A stretch of DNA of 64,000 bases from Agarivorans aestuarii (GTDB lineage Bacteria; Pseudomonadota; Gammaproteobacteria; Enterobacterales; Celerinatantimonadaceae): NCBI RefSeq assembly GCF_019670125.1, contig NZ_AP023033.1:2469001-2533000 (forward strand), read 5' to 3'. Made by a program: the position numbers and the translations under genes. Below the pieces are notes generated by a model, which saw nothing but the letters and a program-made list of their open reading frames with translations, did not search any database and had not been told where the DNA came from. Numbering within the stretch: the stretch's first letter is position 1; every line of letters starts with the position of its first letter. Positions 32,436-40,969 of this stretch are shown piece after piece.

Positions 32436-34760
32436 CTAAGCGACGTTCACTTCAGATTCTATTGGAGCATTTTTTGCTTCTAATACCCCAGGTTCAAAGT
32501 GGTCAACTTGAATAGCTTGGTAACGCAACTTATCTGCTTCTAGCAAGTTACTTGCTTCTTCTTTAGAAAGAATGTCTTGCGCTAGAGCTAGGTCTACAAT
32601 CCCATCTAAGGCAACTTTACGCGGTAACTGGCCTGCTTTTTGCGCCTTAGCAATTTTGCGCTCTAATGGACGAACCTTATACATAGCTAAGAATGCTTGC
32701 TCAATAATCGCTACTGCGTCACCTTCGCCGCCAGTGGTTACACACAAGTGGCTTAAGCGTTCGCGTGCAGCTCCTGGCGTCATCATGGTTTCACAAATCT
32801 GATGACTTACTTTATCTTCTGCTAACTTAAAGCGGTTTCCAAATGGGAACACTACGGTTTTTAGCACACGGGCAACAACGCGGTTTGAGAAGTTTTGGAA
32901 GAAGCCTTCAAAGGCAATACCGATTTCATGCAGGTTACGCTCTACCGCCCATTTAACAAAGGGTAAGTCTTCAGCTGGTCGGCCTTGGTCTTCATAGTGC
33001 TTCAAGGTGGCAGAAGCTAAGTAAAGATTACTTAACACATCACCTAAACGCGCTGAGATACGCTCTTTACGTTTAAGATCACCACCTAGAATTAGCATCG
33101 ACATATCGGCACAAAGAGCTAATCCACGGCTCATGCGGGTTAACTGACGATAGTAAACTGCAGTGTCACCAGATACTGGGCTAGAGTTAAACGCCGCACC
33201 AGTTAAACCTTGGAACAAACTGCCCGCAAAGTTACCTACGCCAAAACCAATATGCTTAATTAGTAAGCTATCAAATTCGGCTAAACCTGCCTCTTCGTCT
33301 GGGTTGGCTGCTGCTTGTAGCTCTTTGAGTACATATGGGTGACAACGAGTTGCGCCTTGACCAAAGATCATCAGGTTACGGGTTAGAATATTTGCCCCTT
33401 CTACCGTAATAGCTACTGGTACGCCGTTGTAGGCGTGGCCTAGATAGTTCATGGCACCAAGCTGAATTGCTCGACCAGAGTGAATATCCATGGCGTCATC
33501 TAACACCGTACGCGCCATTTCCGTCATATGGTATTTTGCAATAGCTGTAACGATGGCTGGGCTTTGGTCTAAATCTAAAGCGCCTGCAGTTAAACGACGA
33601 GCCGCTTCTAGCTGGTAAGTCATGCCACCTATTCGAGCAAGCGCCTCTTCGACCCCTTCAAAACGACCAATTGATAAGCCAAATTGCTTACGAACGTATG
33701 CATATGCGCTGGTTGTACGCGAGCTCATATGGCCCACAGCGGTGCCTAGAGCTGGCAATGAAATACCTCGACCAGCTGATAAACACTCAACTAACATACG
33801 CCAGCCTTTACCTGCGTAATCAGCACCACCAATAATCCAATCTAGAGGAATAAATACATCTTCACCAAAGGTTGGACCATTCATAAAGGCTAAACCAAGC
33901 GGGAAGTGGCGATCGCCAGTGCGCACACCTGGATGGTCTGTTGGGATTAGGGCACAAGTAATGCCTAATTCTTCTTGCTCGCCCAGCAAACCTTCTGGAT
34001 CGTAAAGCTTAAAGGCTAAACCCAATACCGTAGCTACAGGAGCTAAGGTAATGTAGCGTTTGTTCCAGTTTAAGCGAATACCAACCACTTCTTCGCCGTT
34101 AAACTCACCTTTACAAATAATGCCTTTATCTGGAATAGCACCAGCATCTGAACCCGCTTCTGGGCCAGTTAAGGCAAAACATGGCACATGTGTACCGTCT
34201 GCCAAGCCTGGTAACCAGTGATCTTTTTGCTCTTGGGTACCATAGTGAAGCAGTAGCTCACCTGGCCCTAAAGAGTTCGGAACCATCACAGTTACCGCTG
34301 CAGATAAGCTGCGGGTTGCAATAGTACTTACAATGGTGGAGTTAGCGATGGCCGAGAATTCTCTACCGCCATAGGCTTTAGGGATAATAAGTGCAAAAAA
34401 GCCTTCTGCTTTTAAGTAATCCCATACTTGTTTAGGAAGGTCACGTTGATTTTGCACAATATCAAAATCATCAAGCATGTCTAATAGCGTAGCAACTTGA
34501 ACATCCATAAAGGCTTGCTCGTCTTCGCTTAAGGTAGCTTTTGGGTAACTGTGAAGTTTATTCCAATCTGGCTTACCACCAAATAGCTCACCGTCCCACC
34601 AAACTGAACCAGCTTCCATTGCCTCTTTCTCGGTTTGAGACAGGGGCGGAAGAATTTTCTTAAACACTCTAAAAGCAGGTCGCGTTACCAGCTTTTTGCG
34701 CGTATCGGGTATGCATAACAGCACCACCGCCGCGGTCACTAACATCAACAAAATAGTCAT
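32436..34760 (-). CDS. fadE: Acyl-CoA dehydrogenase FadE
   Basis: First enzyme of fatty acid beta-oxidation, making trans-2-enoyl-CoA with FAD. It has 774 residues, the long gammaproteobacterial FadE form with an N-terminal hydrophobic helix (about 2-20) and a C-terminal DUF1974 extension. FAD/substrate segments include CFALTGPEAGSDAGAIPD and a later AITVEGANILTRNLMIFGQG. ATG at 34760 is preferred (AAGGAA 6 nt upstream); an in-frame TTG lies two codons earlier. It follows a TetR regulator gene by 40 nt on the same strand. Confidence 0.94.
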   Translation of the reverse strand: MTILLMLVTAAVVLLCIPDTRKKLVTRPAFRVFKKILPPLSQTEKEAMEAGSVWWDGELFGGKPDWNKLHSYPKATLSEDEQAFMDVQVATLLDMLDDFDIVQNQRDLPKQVWDYLKAEGFFALIIPKAYGGREFSAIANSTIVSTIATRSLSAAVTVMVPNSLGPGELLLHYGTQEQKDHWLPGLADGTHVPCFALTGPEAGSDAGAIPDKGIICKGEFNGEEVVGIRLNWNKRYITLAPVATVLGLAFKLYDPEGLLGEQEELGITCALIPTDHPGVRTGDRHFPLGLAFMNGPTFGEDVFIPLDWIIGGADYAGKGWRMLVECLSAGRGISLPALGTAVGHMSSRTTSAYAYVRKQFGLSIGRFEGVEEALARIGGMTYQLEAARRLTAGALDLDQSPAIVTAIAKYHMTEMARTVLDDAMDIHSGRAIQLGAMNYLGHAYNGVPVAITVEGANILTRNLMIFGQGATRCHPYVLKELQAAANPDEEAGLAEFDSLLIKHIGFGVGNFAGSLFQGLTGAAFNSSPVSGDTAVYYRQLTRMSRGLALCADMSMLILGGDLKRKERISARLGDVLSNLYLASATLKHYEDQGRPAEDLPFVKWAVERNLHEIGIAFEGFFQNFSNRVVARVLKTVVFPFGNRFKLAEDKVSHQICETMMTPGAARERLSHLCVTTGGEGDAVAIIEQAFLAMYKVRPLERKIAKAQKAGQLPRKVALDGIVDLALAQDILSKEEASNLLEADKLRYQAIQVDHFEPGVLEAKNAPIESEVNVA

Positions 34761-34800
34761 GGTCAATTCCTTATTTCACGTACTTTATAGTTTTTATTGT

Positions 34801-35427
34801 TTAAGTTGGCGCACCCACACCGGCTGCCAAATAGGGGATCACTTTTCTGATCAATCCTTCGGTATTTAAATCTTCATTAAAGTCGGCACTGGCAATATCT
34901 TTAAGAGCAGTGCTAGATGCCATGGTGAACACCACTGTTCCTAAGGTGAAGTGCAAGCGCCAAAATATATCGCTGTCTGATAACTCGGGATAAGCCAATC
35001 TCACCGCATCTTGAAAACGGCTGAGCACCTCTCCAAAGTGATGAGTAATAAATTTACGCAGGTGCCCTTGACTATCGGTATATCCTCGTCCTAATAATAG
35101 TAGGAACATCGCAGTACCGTGTTTCTTCACTTGGTTCATTTCAAGCAAAGGGTCAATAAACGAAGAGAACACTTGGTCGAGGTTAGGCGGTGTGTCGCCT
35201 TCGATGTGTTCCAACATCGCTTTGTCTACTAAAGGCATGAACTGCTCTAGGTAGCGCATAAGAACAGCTTGGATAAGTTCCTTCTTGGAACCAAAGTGGT
35301 AATTTACCGAGGCAAGATTAACCTCAGCATGAGAAGTAATTAACCTCAACGAGGTATCGGCAAATCCTCGTTCAGCGAATAAACGTTCAGCTGCATCGAG
35401 GATCTTACTTTTAGTTCCTTGTCTCAC
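34801..35427 (-). CDS. TetR-family regulator next to fadE (PsrA-like)
   Basis: A 208-residue TetR regulator. The DNA-binding domain is clear (SKILDAAERLFAERGFADTS, then NLASVNYHFGSKKELIQAV); the C-terminal domain is of the fatty-acid-responsive kind (GTAMFLLLLGRGYTD). Being co-directional and 40 nt upstream of fadE, it probably regulates beta-oxidation in response to acyl-CoA or free fatty acid, as PsrA does. The exact family member was not confirmed. Confidence 0.83.
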   Translation of the reverse strand: MRQGTKSKILDAAERLFAERGFADTSLRLITSHAEVNLASVNYHFGSKKELIQAVLMRYLEQFMPLVDKAMLEHIEGDTPPNLDQVFSSFIDPLLEMNQVKKHGTAMFLLLLGRGYTDSQGHLRKFITHHFGEVLSRFQDAVRLAYPELSDSDIFWRLHFTLGTVVFTMASSTALKDIASADFNEDLNTEGLIRKVIPYLAAGVGAPT

Positions 35428-35445
35428 TATGACACCTTAAAAATA

Positions 35446-35457
35446 AAACACCTGTTT
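35446..35457. promoter_or_regulatory. Possible operator upstream of the TetR gene
   Basis: AAACA-CC-TGTTT inverted repeat, 19 nt upstream of the TetR start codon, the usual place for an autoregulatory site. Short and unverified. Confidence 0.3.
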
Positions 35458-35633
35458 AAAATCTACGTTTAAGGCCTTCAGATGTCAATCATTCGCTAGG
35501 CATAATTTGCGGGTGAAACTAAAAACGAGAACTGAACTCGGATTTTTTTAAGAAAAAAAAGAAGATTTTTGAAACTTTCTCGAAATCGCCGGGTCTTAAT
35601 CTATGCCACTGCAATTAAATACTTAAATTGAAC

Positions 35634-35665
35634 GCCCAGCGCCCCCTGTAGCTGGGCTTTTTTTT
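35634..35665 (+). terminator. Plus-strand terminator without an obvious upstream gene
   Basis: Stem GCCCAGC / GCTGGGC (35634-35640, 35651-35657) with a 10-nt loop, followed by eight T on the plus strand. The converging lipoprotein gene (minus strand) would see the A-run first and no U-run after. No plus-strand gene lies upstream within 240 nt. Confidence 0.7.
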
Positions 35666-35674
35666 GCCTGCGAT

Positions 35675-36277
35675 TTACGACGCGTCTTTCACATTCAAAT
35701 AAGCAAATACGCGATTCACTGCGTACTCTACCCCTTCTGGCTTAATGGCTATTTGGCGGCGCCCCATTTCATCAGTTTCTACTTGGGCAAAGGCTTGCAG
35801 GCTTACTTGCCACATTTTGTAATTAGACTGCGCGGTATACAAACTCATCATTAAGGTGGCACGTTGAAAGTCTTGGTTGCCGTCATCAGCCAAGCCAGGC
35901 GATACCCCAAACAAGGTCATCAATTGGTCATCACTCAATTTTTGACTGGTGGGCAAAGCAAAGGCCATCCAGTAATCGCAGCTATCGTCGGCTTGAGATA
36001 AGTAGTGAATACCTAAGTCTTCAAACTTTTTTTCAAAGGCTTTATGAAACGCATCATAAGCTTGCACATCTGAGCGTTGTGGGTTTCGCAAGGATTCTTC
36101 TAATAGCGGATGACCGCAAACTGTTTGTTGTTTAAACACTGTAAATCCAGGCTCTGCACTCACAATAATGGTATCGCGATATTGTTGTTCTTTGCGCTGA
36201 GTTTGCTCTTCTTCAAAAACTGTTGTGCAGGCGCTAGCCAATAGTGTCAAGGCACTAGCCAAGATAACTTGTTTCAT
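35675..36277 (-). CDS. DUF4136-like lipoprotein
   Basis: A 200-residue lipoprotein: signal and lipobox LLASACTT (Cys17) followed by about 180 residues resembling DUF4136 envelope lipoproteins (a small mixed domain with a SLYTAQSNYKMWQVSLQAF segment near the C-terminus). No enzymatic motif is seen. The role is unknown. Confidence 0.72.
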   Translation of the reverse strand: MKQVILASALTLLASACTTVFEEEQTQRKEQQYRDTIIVSAEPGFTVFKQQTVCGHPLLEESLRNPQRSDVQAYDAFHKAFEKKFEDLGIHYLSQADDSCDYWMAFALPTSQKLSDDQLMTLFGVSPGLADDGNQDFQRATLMMSLYTAQSNYKMWQVSLQAFAQVETDEMGRRQIAIKPEGVEYAVNRVFAYLNVKDAS

Positions 36278-36775
36278 AAATTAAACCTGTTTAAACAATG
36301 TATTAATATGATTAACCAATTAGTATGAAAAAGCACGTAATTGTAACAAGTCCTTTCTAGACAAGTTTTCAAAGAACAAGTTTCCCAGTTCAGCTATTAC
36401 TCTACTTTTTTAGCACTGTTTAAAACGCCTAGTGGTAATCCCATTGCTCTAAACAGCAAAAAAGTACCAGCATTTTCTTAAAACACATTAAGCCTCACTT
36501 GTTCGAGCAAGCATTTACATTTCGCCAACATACAACTTCACTAAAAAAATCAAAAAAATAAACAACTTTTTTAAAGCTAACAAAATCAAGGCTGAAGCCG
36601 CGCCATGCCTAGCACTAACAAAAAGCCACTTAATATAAAATTGTAAAAACCTTTGCTCTATTGTTGATATTTTTTCACAACTTGCGAAATTTTTTCTTTA
36701 GTAATGCGGTTTCCTTAGCTACAACTAAGTGAACAAGTTGTACTTAACACGACACAATTTGATAAAGGAAATATT
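36278..36775. other. Long leader region of the bufferin operon
   Basis: About 500 nt, very AT-rich. It contains an inverted repeat at 36720-36742 and should hold the promoter of the bufA-like gene. No gene is seen. Confidence 0.5.
36720..36742. promoter_or_regulatory. Inverted repeat upstream of the bufferin precursor gene
   Basis: TACAACT and AGTTGTA form a 7-bp inverted repeat with a 9-nt spacer, 34 nt before the precursor ATG. It could be an operator or a leader hairpin; not matched to a known regulator. Confidence 0.4.
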
Positions 36776-37030
36776 ATGAAAGGTTCAAACATTGCAATCG
36801 CTACAGCAGTAACTGGTTTAATCGCATTGGGTACTCTTACCGCCACTCCAGCTGTTGCTGCAGGTAAAGAGAAATGTTACGGCGTAGCCAAAGCGGGCAA
36901 GAATGACTGTGCTACCAAAAATAGCTCATGTGCCGGCACAGCGACAGCTGACAACCAATCAGACGCTTTTATTGTATTACCAAAAGGCTTATGTGACAAA
37001 CTAGCTGGTGGTAGCAAACAATCTAGCTAA
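36776..37030 (+). CDS. Bufferin-type RiPP precursor (DUF2282, BufA1-like)
   Basis: An 84-residue exported peptide with a signal peptide ending in PAVAA (about residue 29) and four cysteines, C34, C45, C52 and C73, in the family spacing (EKCYGVAKAGKNDC ... SCAG ... KGLC). Peptides of this family are modified on cysteine by the MNIO enzyme encoded next door, giving copper-binding bufferins that protect against metal stress (established for related systems). AAAGGAAAT lies before the ATG. It heads the four-gene set to 39154. Confidence 0.88.
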   Translation: MKGSNIAIATAVTGLIALGTLTATPAVAAGKEKCYGVAKAGKNDCATKNSSCAGTATADNQSDAFIVLPKGLCDKLAGGSKQSS

Positions 37031-37100
37031 TTTGTAACTGCCGAACCAGCTAAACTTGGTTCGGCAGCCTCCCTACTCCCTCGCTTAAACGAACACCACT

Positions 37101-37943
37101 ATGACAAAAAAACAATACGGGCTTGGTTTGCGCTCAGCTTATGCAGAACAGTTGCTAAACAAACACCAGCAATTGGATTGGCTAGAGATACACGCTGAGA
37201 ACTACTTCAACCCACACTCATACGATTATCATCTACTTAAACAAATCGCTGAGCACAGCCCAATTAGTGTGCACGGGGTTGGTTTGTCGCTAGGGTCCTT
37301 TGATGCATTAAGCAAAACACATTTAGAGAAACTAAAAGCATTAATTGATGATGTTAATCCTTTTATCGTCTCTGAGCATTTAAGTTGGAGCAGCATTAAC
37401 GGCCGCTTTTACAACGACCTACTGCCCTTACCTTACACTGAAGAATGCTTAAAAGTTTTTATCGAACACGTTAACCAAGCACAAGATTTTTTGGAGCGAC
37501 AACTGCTTATCGAAAATCCTTCGGCGTATTTGGCCTATCATGAAAGCCACATTCATGAGCCAGAGTTTTTGAACCGATTAGTTGAAGCCACTGGCTGCGG
37601 TTTGCTGTTAGACATTAACAATGTTTATGTCAGCGGACATAACCTAGGTTGGGATAACCAAGAATACTTAGAGACACTAAATTTGGATGCTGTAAAAGAA
37701 ATCCACTTAGCCGGTTATACCGAGAAGCAACTCGACAATAAAACGGTGCTAATTGACAGCCACAACCAAAAGGTGAGCGAGCCAGTTTGGCAGTTGTATA
37801 GAAAATTCCAACAGTATTATGCCAACAACATCCCCACTCTTATTGAATGGGACAGTGACTTTCCTAGCTTAGACGTGCTGGTAGAAGAAGTCTTGCAAGC
37901 CAAACACATCGACTTAGAAACAAGCGAGGTGAGCTGTGCTTAA
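37101..37943 (+). CDS. MNIO (DUF692) enzyme, BufB-like
   Basis: A 280-residue TIM-barrel enzyme of the multinuclear non-haem iron oxidase family. Typical segments are GLGLRSAYAEQLL, WLEIHAENYF, SVHGVGLSLGS, SEHLSWSS, LLIENPSAYL, GLLLDINNVYVSGHN, IHLAGYTE and LIEWDSDFPS, which carry the His, Asp, Asn and Glu metal ligands. It oxidises cysteines of the precursor. The stop overlaps the next gene by 8 nt, as expected for partners acting as a complex. Confidence 0.92.
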   Translation: MTKKQYGLGLRSAYAEQLLNKHQQLDWLEIHAENYFNPHSYDYHLLKQIAEHSPISVHGVGLSLGSFDALSKTHLEKLKALIDDVNPFIVSEHLSWSSINGRFYNDLLPLPYTEECLKVFIEHVNQAQDFLERQLLIENPSAYLAYHESHIHEPEFLNRLVEATGCGLLLDINNVYVSGHNLGWDNQEYLETLNLDAVKEIHLAGYTEKQLDNKTVLIDSHNQKVSEPVWQLYRKFQQYYANNIPTLIEWDSDFPSLDVLVEEVLQAKHIDLETSEVSCA

Positions 37944-38715
37944 ACAATTGCAACAGGAGTTCTCAGACTCGTTAGATCAAACGAATACGAATGTGGAAGC
38001 ACGTTTGGCCAGCAACGCGCTTAGCCCTGACGAGTCAATGCAAATCTACCAAAACAATTACCTAATAAGCTTAAGCGAGGCCTTAAGCGCCACTTACCCC
38101 ACTGTGCAGAAGTTGGTAGGTGAAGACTATTTTAAGTTTGCCGCCAGAAGTTTCATTTTGCAGCATGGTCATAATCAAGGTGATCTTAACTTGTTTGGTC
38201 ATGGCTTTAATCAATTTGTGCAGCAACAAGATGCCTTAGCTCAACTGCCTTATTTGGCAGATATCGCTCAGCTAGATTGGCAAATTGAACAAACCGCTGG
38301 TCAAGCCATGCCAAGCCACTATTTCACTGTAGAAACTCTACAATCGATACCTCCAGAGCAACTGGGTGATGTAGTACTGCATTTGGCCTCACATCAGTCT
38401 TTGTTAGCCAGCCAATACCCGGTTTTTTCTATCTACCAAATGGTTCAAGCAAACCAAGTTGAAGCGATCGAGTTAGATGAACAAGATTTTGTACTATTTA
38501 CTAAGCAAGCTGATTTTGAAGTTCAGCTAGAGCAAATATCCCCGCTTAGTCATGCATTTCTGAATCATTGCCATCAATTACGTCCATTAGGTGAGCTGCC
38601 TCAACACTGTTTGGCTGAATTAGAATCCCTCCTTGGCGAATCTATTCAATTACAACGTTTATCCCATTTTAGTTTTGCATCAGAGAGAGGAGAATTCCAT
38701 GATGCCACTTTATAA
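37936..38715 (+). CDS. DUF2063 partner protein, BufC-like
   Basis: A 259-residue protein with the DUF2063 N-terminal domain (SMQIYQNNYLISLSEALSATYP, partial quote, and LVGEDYFKFAARSFI), which recruits the precursor to the MNIO enzyme in related systems. The start is GTG with GAGGTGAG just upstream, inside the end of the MNIO gene. The C-terminal half is less conserved. It overlaps the DoxX gene by 17 nt. Confidence 0.9.
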   Translation: MLKQLQQEFSDSLDQTNTNVEARLASNALSPDESMQIYQNNYLISLSEALSATYPTVQKLVGEDYFKFAARSFILQHGHNQGDLNLFGHGFNQFVQQQDALAQLPYLADIAQLDWQIEQTAGQAMPSHYFTVETLQSIPPEQLGDVVLHLASHQSLLASQYPVFSIYQMVQANQVEAIELDEQDFVLFTKQADFEVQLEQISPLSHAFLNHCHQLRPLGELPQHCLAELESLLGESIQLQRLSHFSFASERGEFHDATL

Positions 38716-39154
38716 TATCTACCTAAAAGCCGTAGAGATGATGCAGTTTCTGCTTATCCCTCTATTACTCACGTTTACTCGAATATGGGTAGCCATTGTA
38801 TTTTTCCGCTCAGGTTATTTAAAACTTACCAGCTGGGATTCAACGCTTTATCTATTTGAACTTGAGTACCAAGTGCCAATTTTGCCTTGGGAGTTAGCAG
38901 CCTATCTAGGAACTGCAGCCGAGCTAATTTTGCCGGTATTTCTGGTACTTGGCTTGTTTACCCGTATTTTTGCTTTGAAGTTGTTCTTGTTTAATATCAT
39001 CGCTGTAGTGTCTTACCCAGTGCTTTGGCCCGGTGGTTTTTACGACCACCAGCTATGGGGTTTAATGATACTAATTAATGTGATTTGGGGAGCGGGCCCA
39101 TTTTCTGCCGATTACCTGTTAAACAAAAAAATGGCACAAAAAAAAGCGGCCTAA
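38699..39154 (+). CDS. DoxX family membrane protein of the bufferin operon
   Basis: A 151-residue membrane protein with four helices and the DoxX signature (RIWVAIVFFRSGYLKLTSWD, ELAAYLGTAAELILPVFLVLGL in part). DoxX proteins often end bufferin operons; the role is not settled, though a redox or membrane function is usual to suppose. Start at ATG 38699 (or 38702) is fixed by GAGAGGAG upstream, inside the DUF2063 gene. The stop codon lies in the loop of a hairpin. Confidence 0.87.
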   Translation: MMPLYNIYLKAVEMMQFLLIPLLLTFTRIWVAIVFFRSGYLKLTSWDSTLYLFELEYQVPILPWELAAYLGTAAELILPVFLVLGLFTRIFALKLFLFNIIAVVSYPVLWPGGFYDHQLWGLMILINVIWGAGPFSADYLLNKKMAQKKAA

Positions 39155-39162
39155 GCCGCTTT
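39143..39162 (+). terminator. Hairpin at the end of the bufferin operon
   Basis: Stem AAAGCGGC / GCCGCTTT with a CTAA loop that contains the DoxX stop codon. Only a short T-run follows. Confidence 0.6.
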
Positions 39163-39168
39163 CATTAA

Positions 39169-39217
39169 GGTCTGTTGATCTTTCGAGCTGATTATTGCAG
39201 CGATAAATCAACAGACC
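39169..39217. repeat. Long hairpin between the bufferin operon and fumarase gene
   Basis: GGTCTGTTGAT / ATCAACAGACC, an 11-bp perfect stem that extends by TAAG/CTTA with one bulge, enclosing a 27-nt loop that can itself pair (GCTG/CAGC). No U-run on either strand. It lies 20 nt past the fumarase stop, so it may stabilise or end that transcript. Confidence 0.6.
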
Positions 39218-39236
39218 CTTAGCAAAACCAAATATA

Positions 39237-40763
39237 TTACTTGCTTAGTTTTGCATCTAGTTCTTCAATTTTAGCCTTCCAAATTGCTGGTCCCTGCTGG
39301 TGAGCAGAGTTACCGTCGGCATCAACTGCTACAGTAACCGGCATATCCTCTACTTCAAACTCATAGATAGCTTCCATACCTAAATCTTCGAAAGCCACTA
39401 CTTTGGCATTCTTAATCGCTTTAGATACTAAGTAAGCAGCACCGCCTACCGCCATTAAATAAACCGACTGATGTTTGGCAATAGAATCCACCGTTGCAGG
39501 GCCACGTTCCGCTTTACCAATCATGCCCATCAAACCCGTTTCTTCGAGCATCATGTCTGTGAACTTGTCCATACGAGTAGACGTTGTGGGCCCCGCTGGA
39601 CCAACTGCTTCATCTCGTACCGCATCTACCGGACCTACGTAGTAAATAAAGCGGCCATTAAAATCGACGCCATTAGGGAATGCTTTGCCTTGCTCCAAGT
39701 ATTCTTTAATACGCTTGTGCGCAGCATCACGACCAGTAAGGATTTTGCCGTTAAGCAATACCGTTTCACCCATTTTCCAGGTGGCTACTTCTTCTTTGGT
39801 CACCTTGTTTACATCTACACGGCGAACATTATCGCCAACATCCCAGGTAATCTCTGGCCAGTCTTCTAATTTTGGTGGGGTAAGCACTGCAGGGCCACTA
39901 CCATCTAAATGGAAGTGTGCGTGGCGGGTTGCCGCACAGTTCGGGATCATCACTACTGGTTTAGACGCAGCATGGGTTGGGCAAGACTTAACTTTTACAT
40001 CAAGTACCGTTGTTAGGCCACCTAAACCTTGAGCGCCTATGCCTAGTTTATTAATGCCGTCCATCAACTCTAAACGTAGTTCTTCGTCGGAATTTTCTGC
40101 GCCTTTAGCTATGAGGTCTTGAATATCAACCGGATCCATTAGCGATTCTTTGGCCATTACTGCAGCTTTTTCGGCGGTGCCGCCAATACCAATGCCAACC
40201 ATTCCTGGTGGGCACCAACCAGCACCCATGGTAGGCAAGGTTTTTAATACCCACTCGGCTACAGAGTCTGATGGGTTAAGCATCACCATCTTCGATTTGT
40301 TTTCACTGCCGCCGCCTTTAGCAGCAACCATGATTTCTACTTTGTCACCAGCCACTAGGTCAATATGAACAACCGCAGGCGTATTATCTTTAGTATTTTT
40401 ACGCGCACCATTTGGGTCGGCAACAATAGAAGCACGTAAAGGGTTATCTGGATTGGTATAAGCGCGACGAACCCCTTCATCGACCATTTCTTGAACCGTG
40501 AGATCACTGTCCCATTGAACATTCATCCCTACTTTTACAAACGCAGTGATAATGCCGGTATCCTGACAGATAGGACGCAAACCTTGGGCACACATGCGAG
40601 AGTTAATTAAGATTTGGGCGATGGCATCTTTGGCTGCAATGCTTTGCTCTTTTTCGTAGGCTTCGGCCATTGCAGTAACAAAATCGATGGGATGGTAGTA
40701 AGAAATGAATTGCAGCGATTCTGCGACACTGTCAATAAAGTCCTGTTTACGGATGATGGTCAT
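39237..40763 (-). CDS. Fumarate hydratase class I
   Basis: Iron-sulphur fumarase of the TCA cycle (fumarate and malate interconversion). It has 508 residues with both the N-terminal Fe-S domain and the C-terminal domain fused, as in E. coli FumA/FumB. Cluster-cysteine contexts are visible in RPICQDTG, GAGWCPPGMVG and PNCAATRH. The swivelling C-terminal domain contains YYVGPVDAVRDEAVGPAGPT. Oxygen-sensitive in the family. It is divergent from pabB. Confidence 0.92.
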   Translation of the reverse strand: MTIIRKQDFIDSVAESLQFISYYHPIDFVTAMAEAYEKEQSIAAKDAIAQILINSRMCAQGLRPICQDTGIITAFVKVGMNVQWDSDLTVQEMVDEGVRRAYTNPDNPLRASIVADPNGARKNTKDNTPAVVHIDLVAGDKVEIMVAAKGGGSENKSKMVMLNPSDSVAEWVLKTLPTMGAGWCPPGMVGIGIGGTAEKAAVMAKESLMDPVDIQDLIAKGAENSDEELRLELMDGINKLGIGAQGLGGLTTVLDVKVKSCPTHAASKPVVMIPNCAATRHAHFHLDGSGPAVLTPPKLEDWPEITWDVGDNVRRVDVNKVTKEEVATWKMGETVLLNGKILTGRDAAHKRIKEYLEQGKAFPNGVDFNGRFIYYVGPVDAVRDEAVGPAGPTTSTRMDKFTDMMLEETGLMGMIGKAERGPATVDSIAKHQSVYLMAVGGAAYLVSKAIKNAKVVAFEDLGMEAIYEFEVEDMPVTVAVDADGNSAHQQGPAIWKAKIEELDAKLSK

Positions 40764-40969
40764 AAAGTCTCCACGTTTCCTTATTATTGCCTTTAATTAT
40801 CAACAGCTTTTATAGTGGCTGTTTAATCGGCTGTTAGGGTTGTTGTCGTTATCCTTCAGCGCCTATGATACCCTTGCGTCACAAAGCCTGCTATAACCTA
40901 AAGCTAAGTTTTTACAATTTATCTACATCTTCAATTCTGAATAGTGAATGGTCACGCAAAACTACCTAT

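Noticed and set aside
39471-39869. Plus-strand frame of 132 codons opposite the fumarase gene
   Set aside because: Antisense to a conserved enzyme; no ribosome binding site and composition of a shadow frame.
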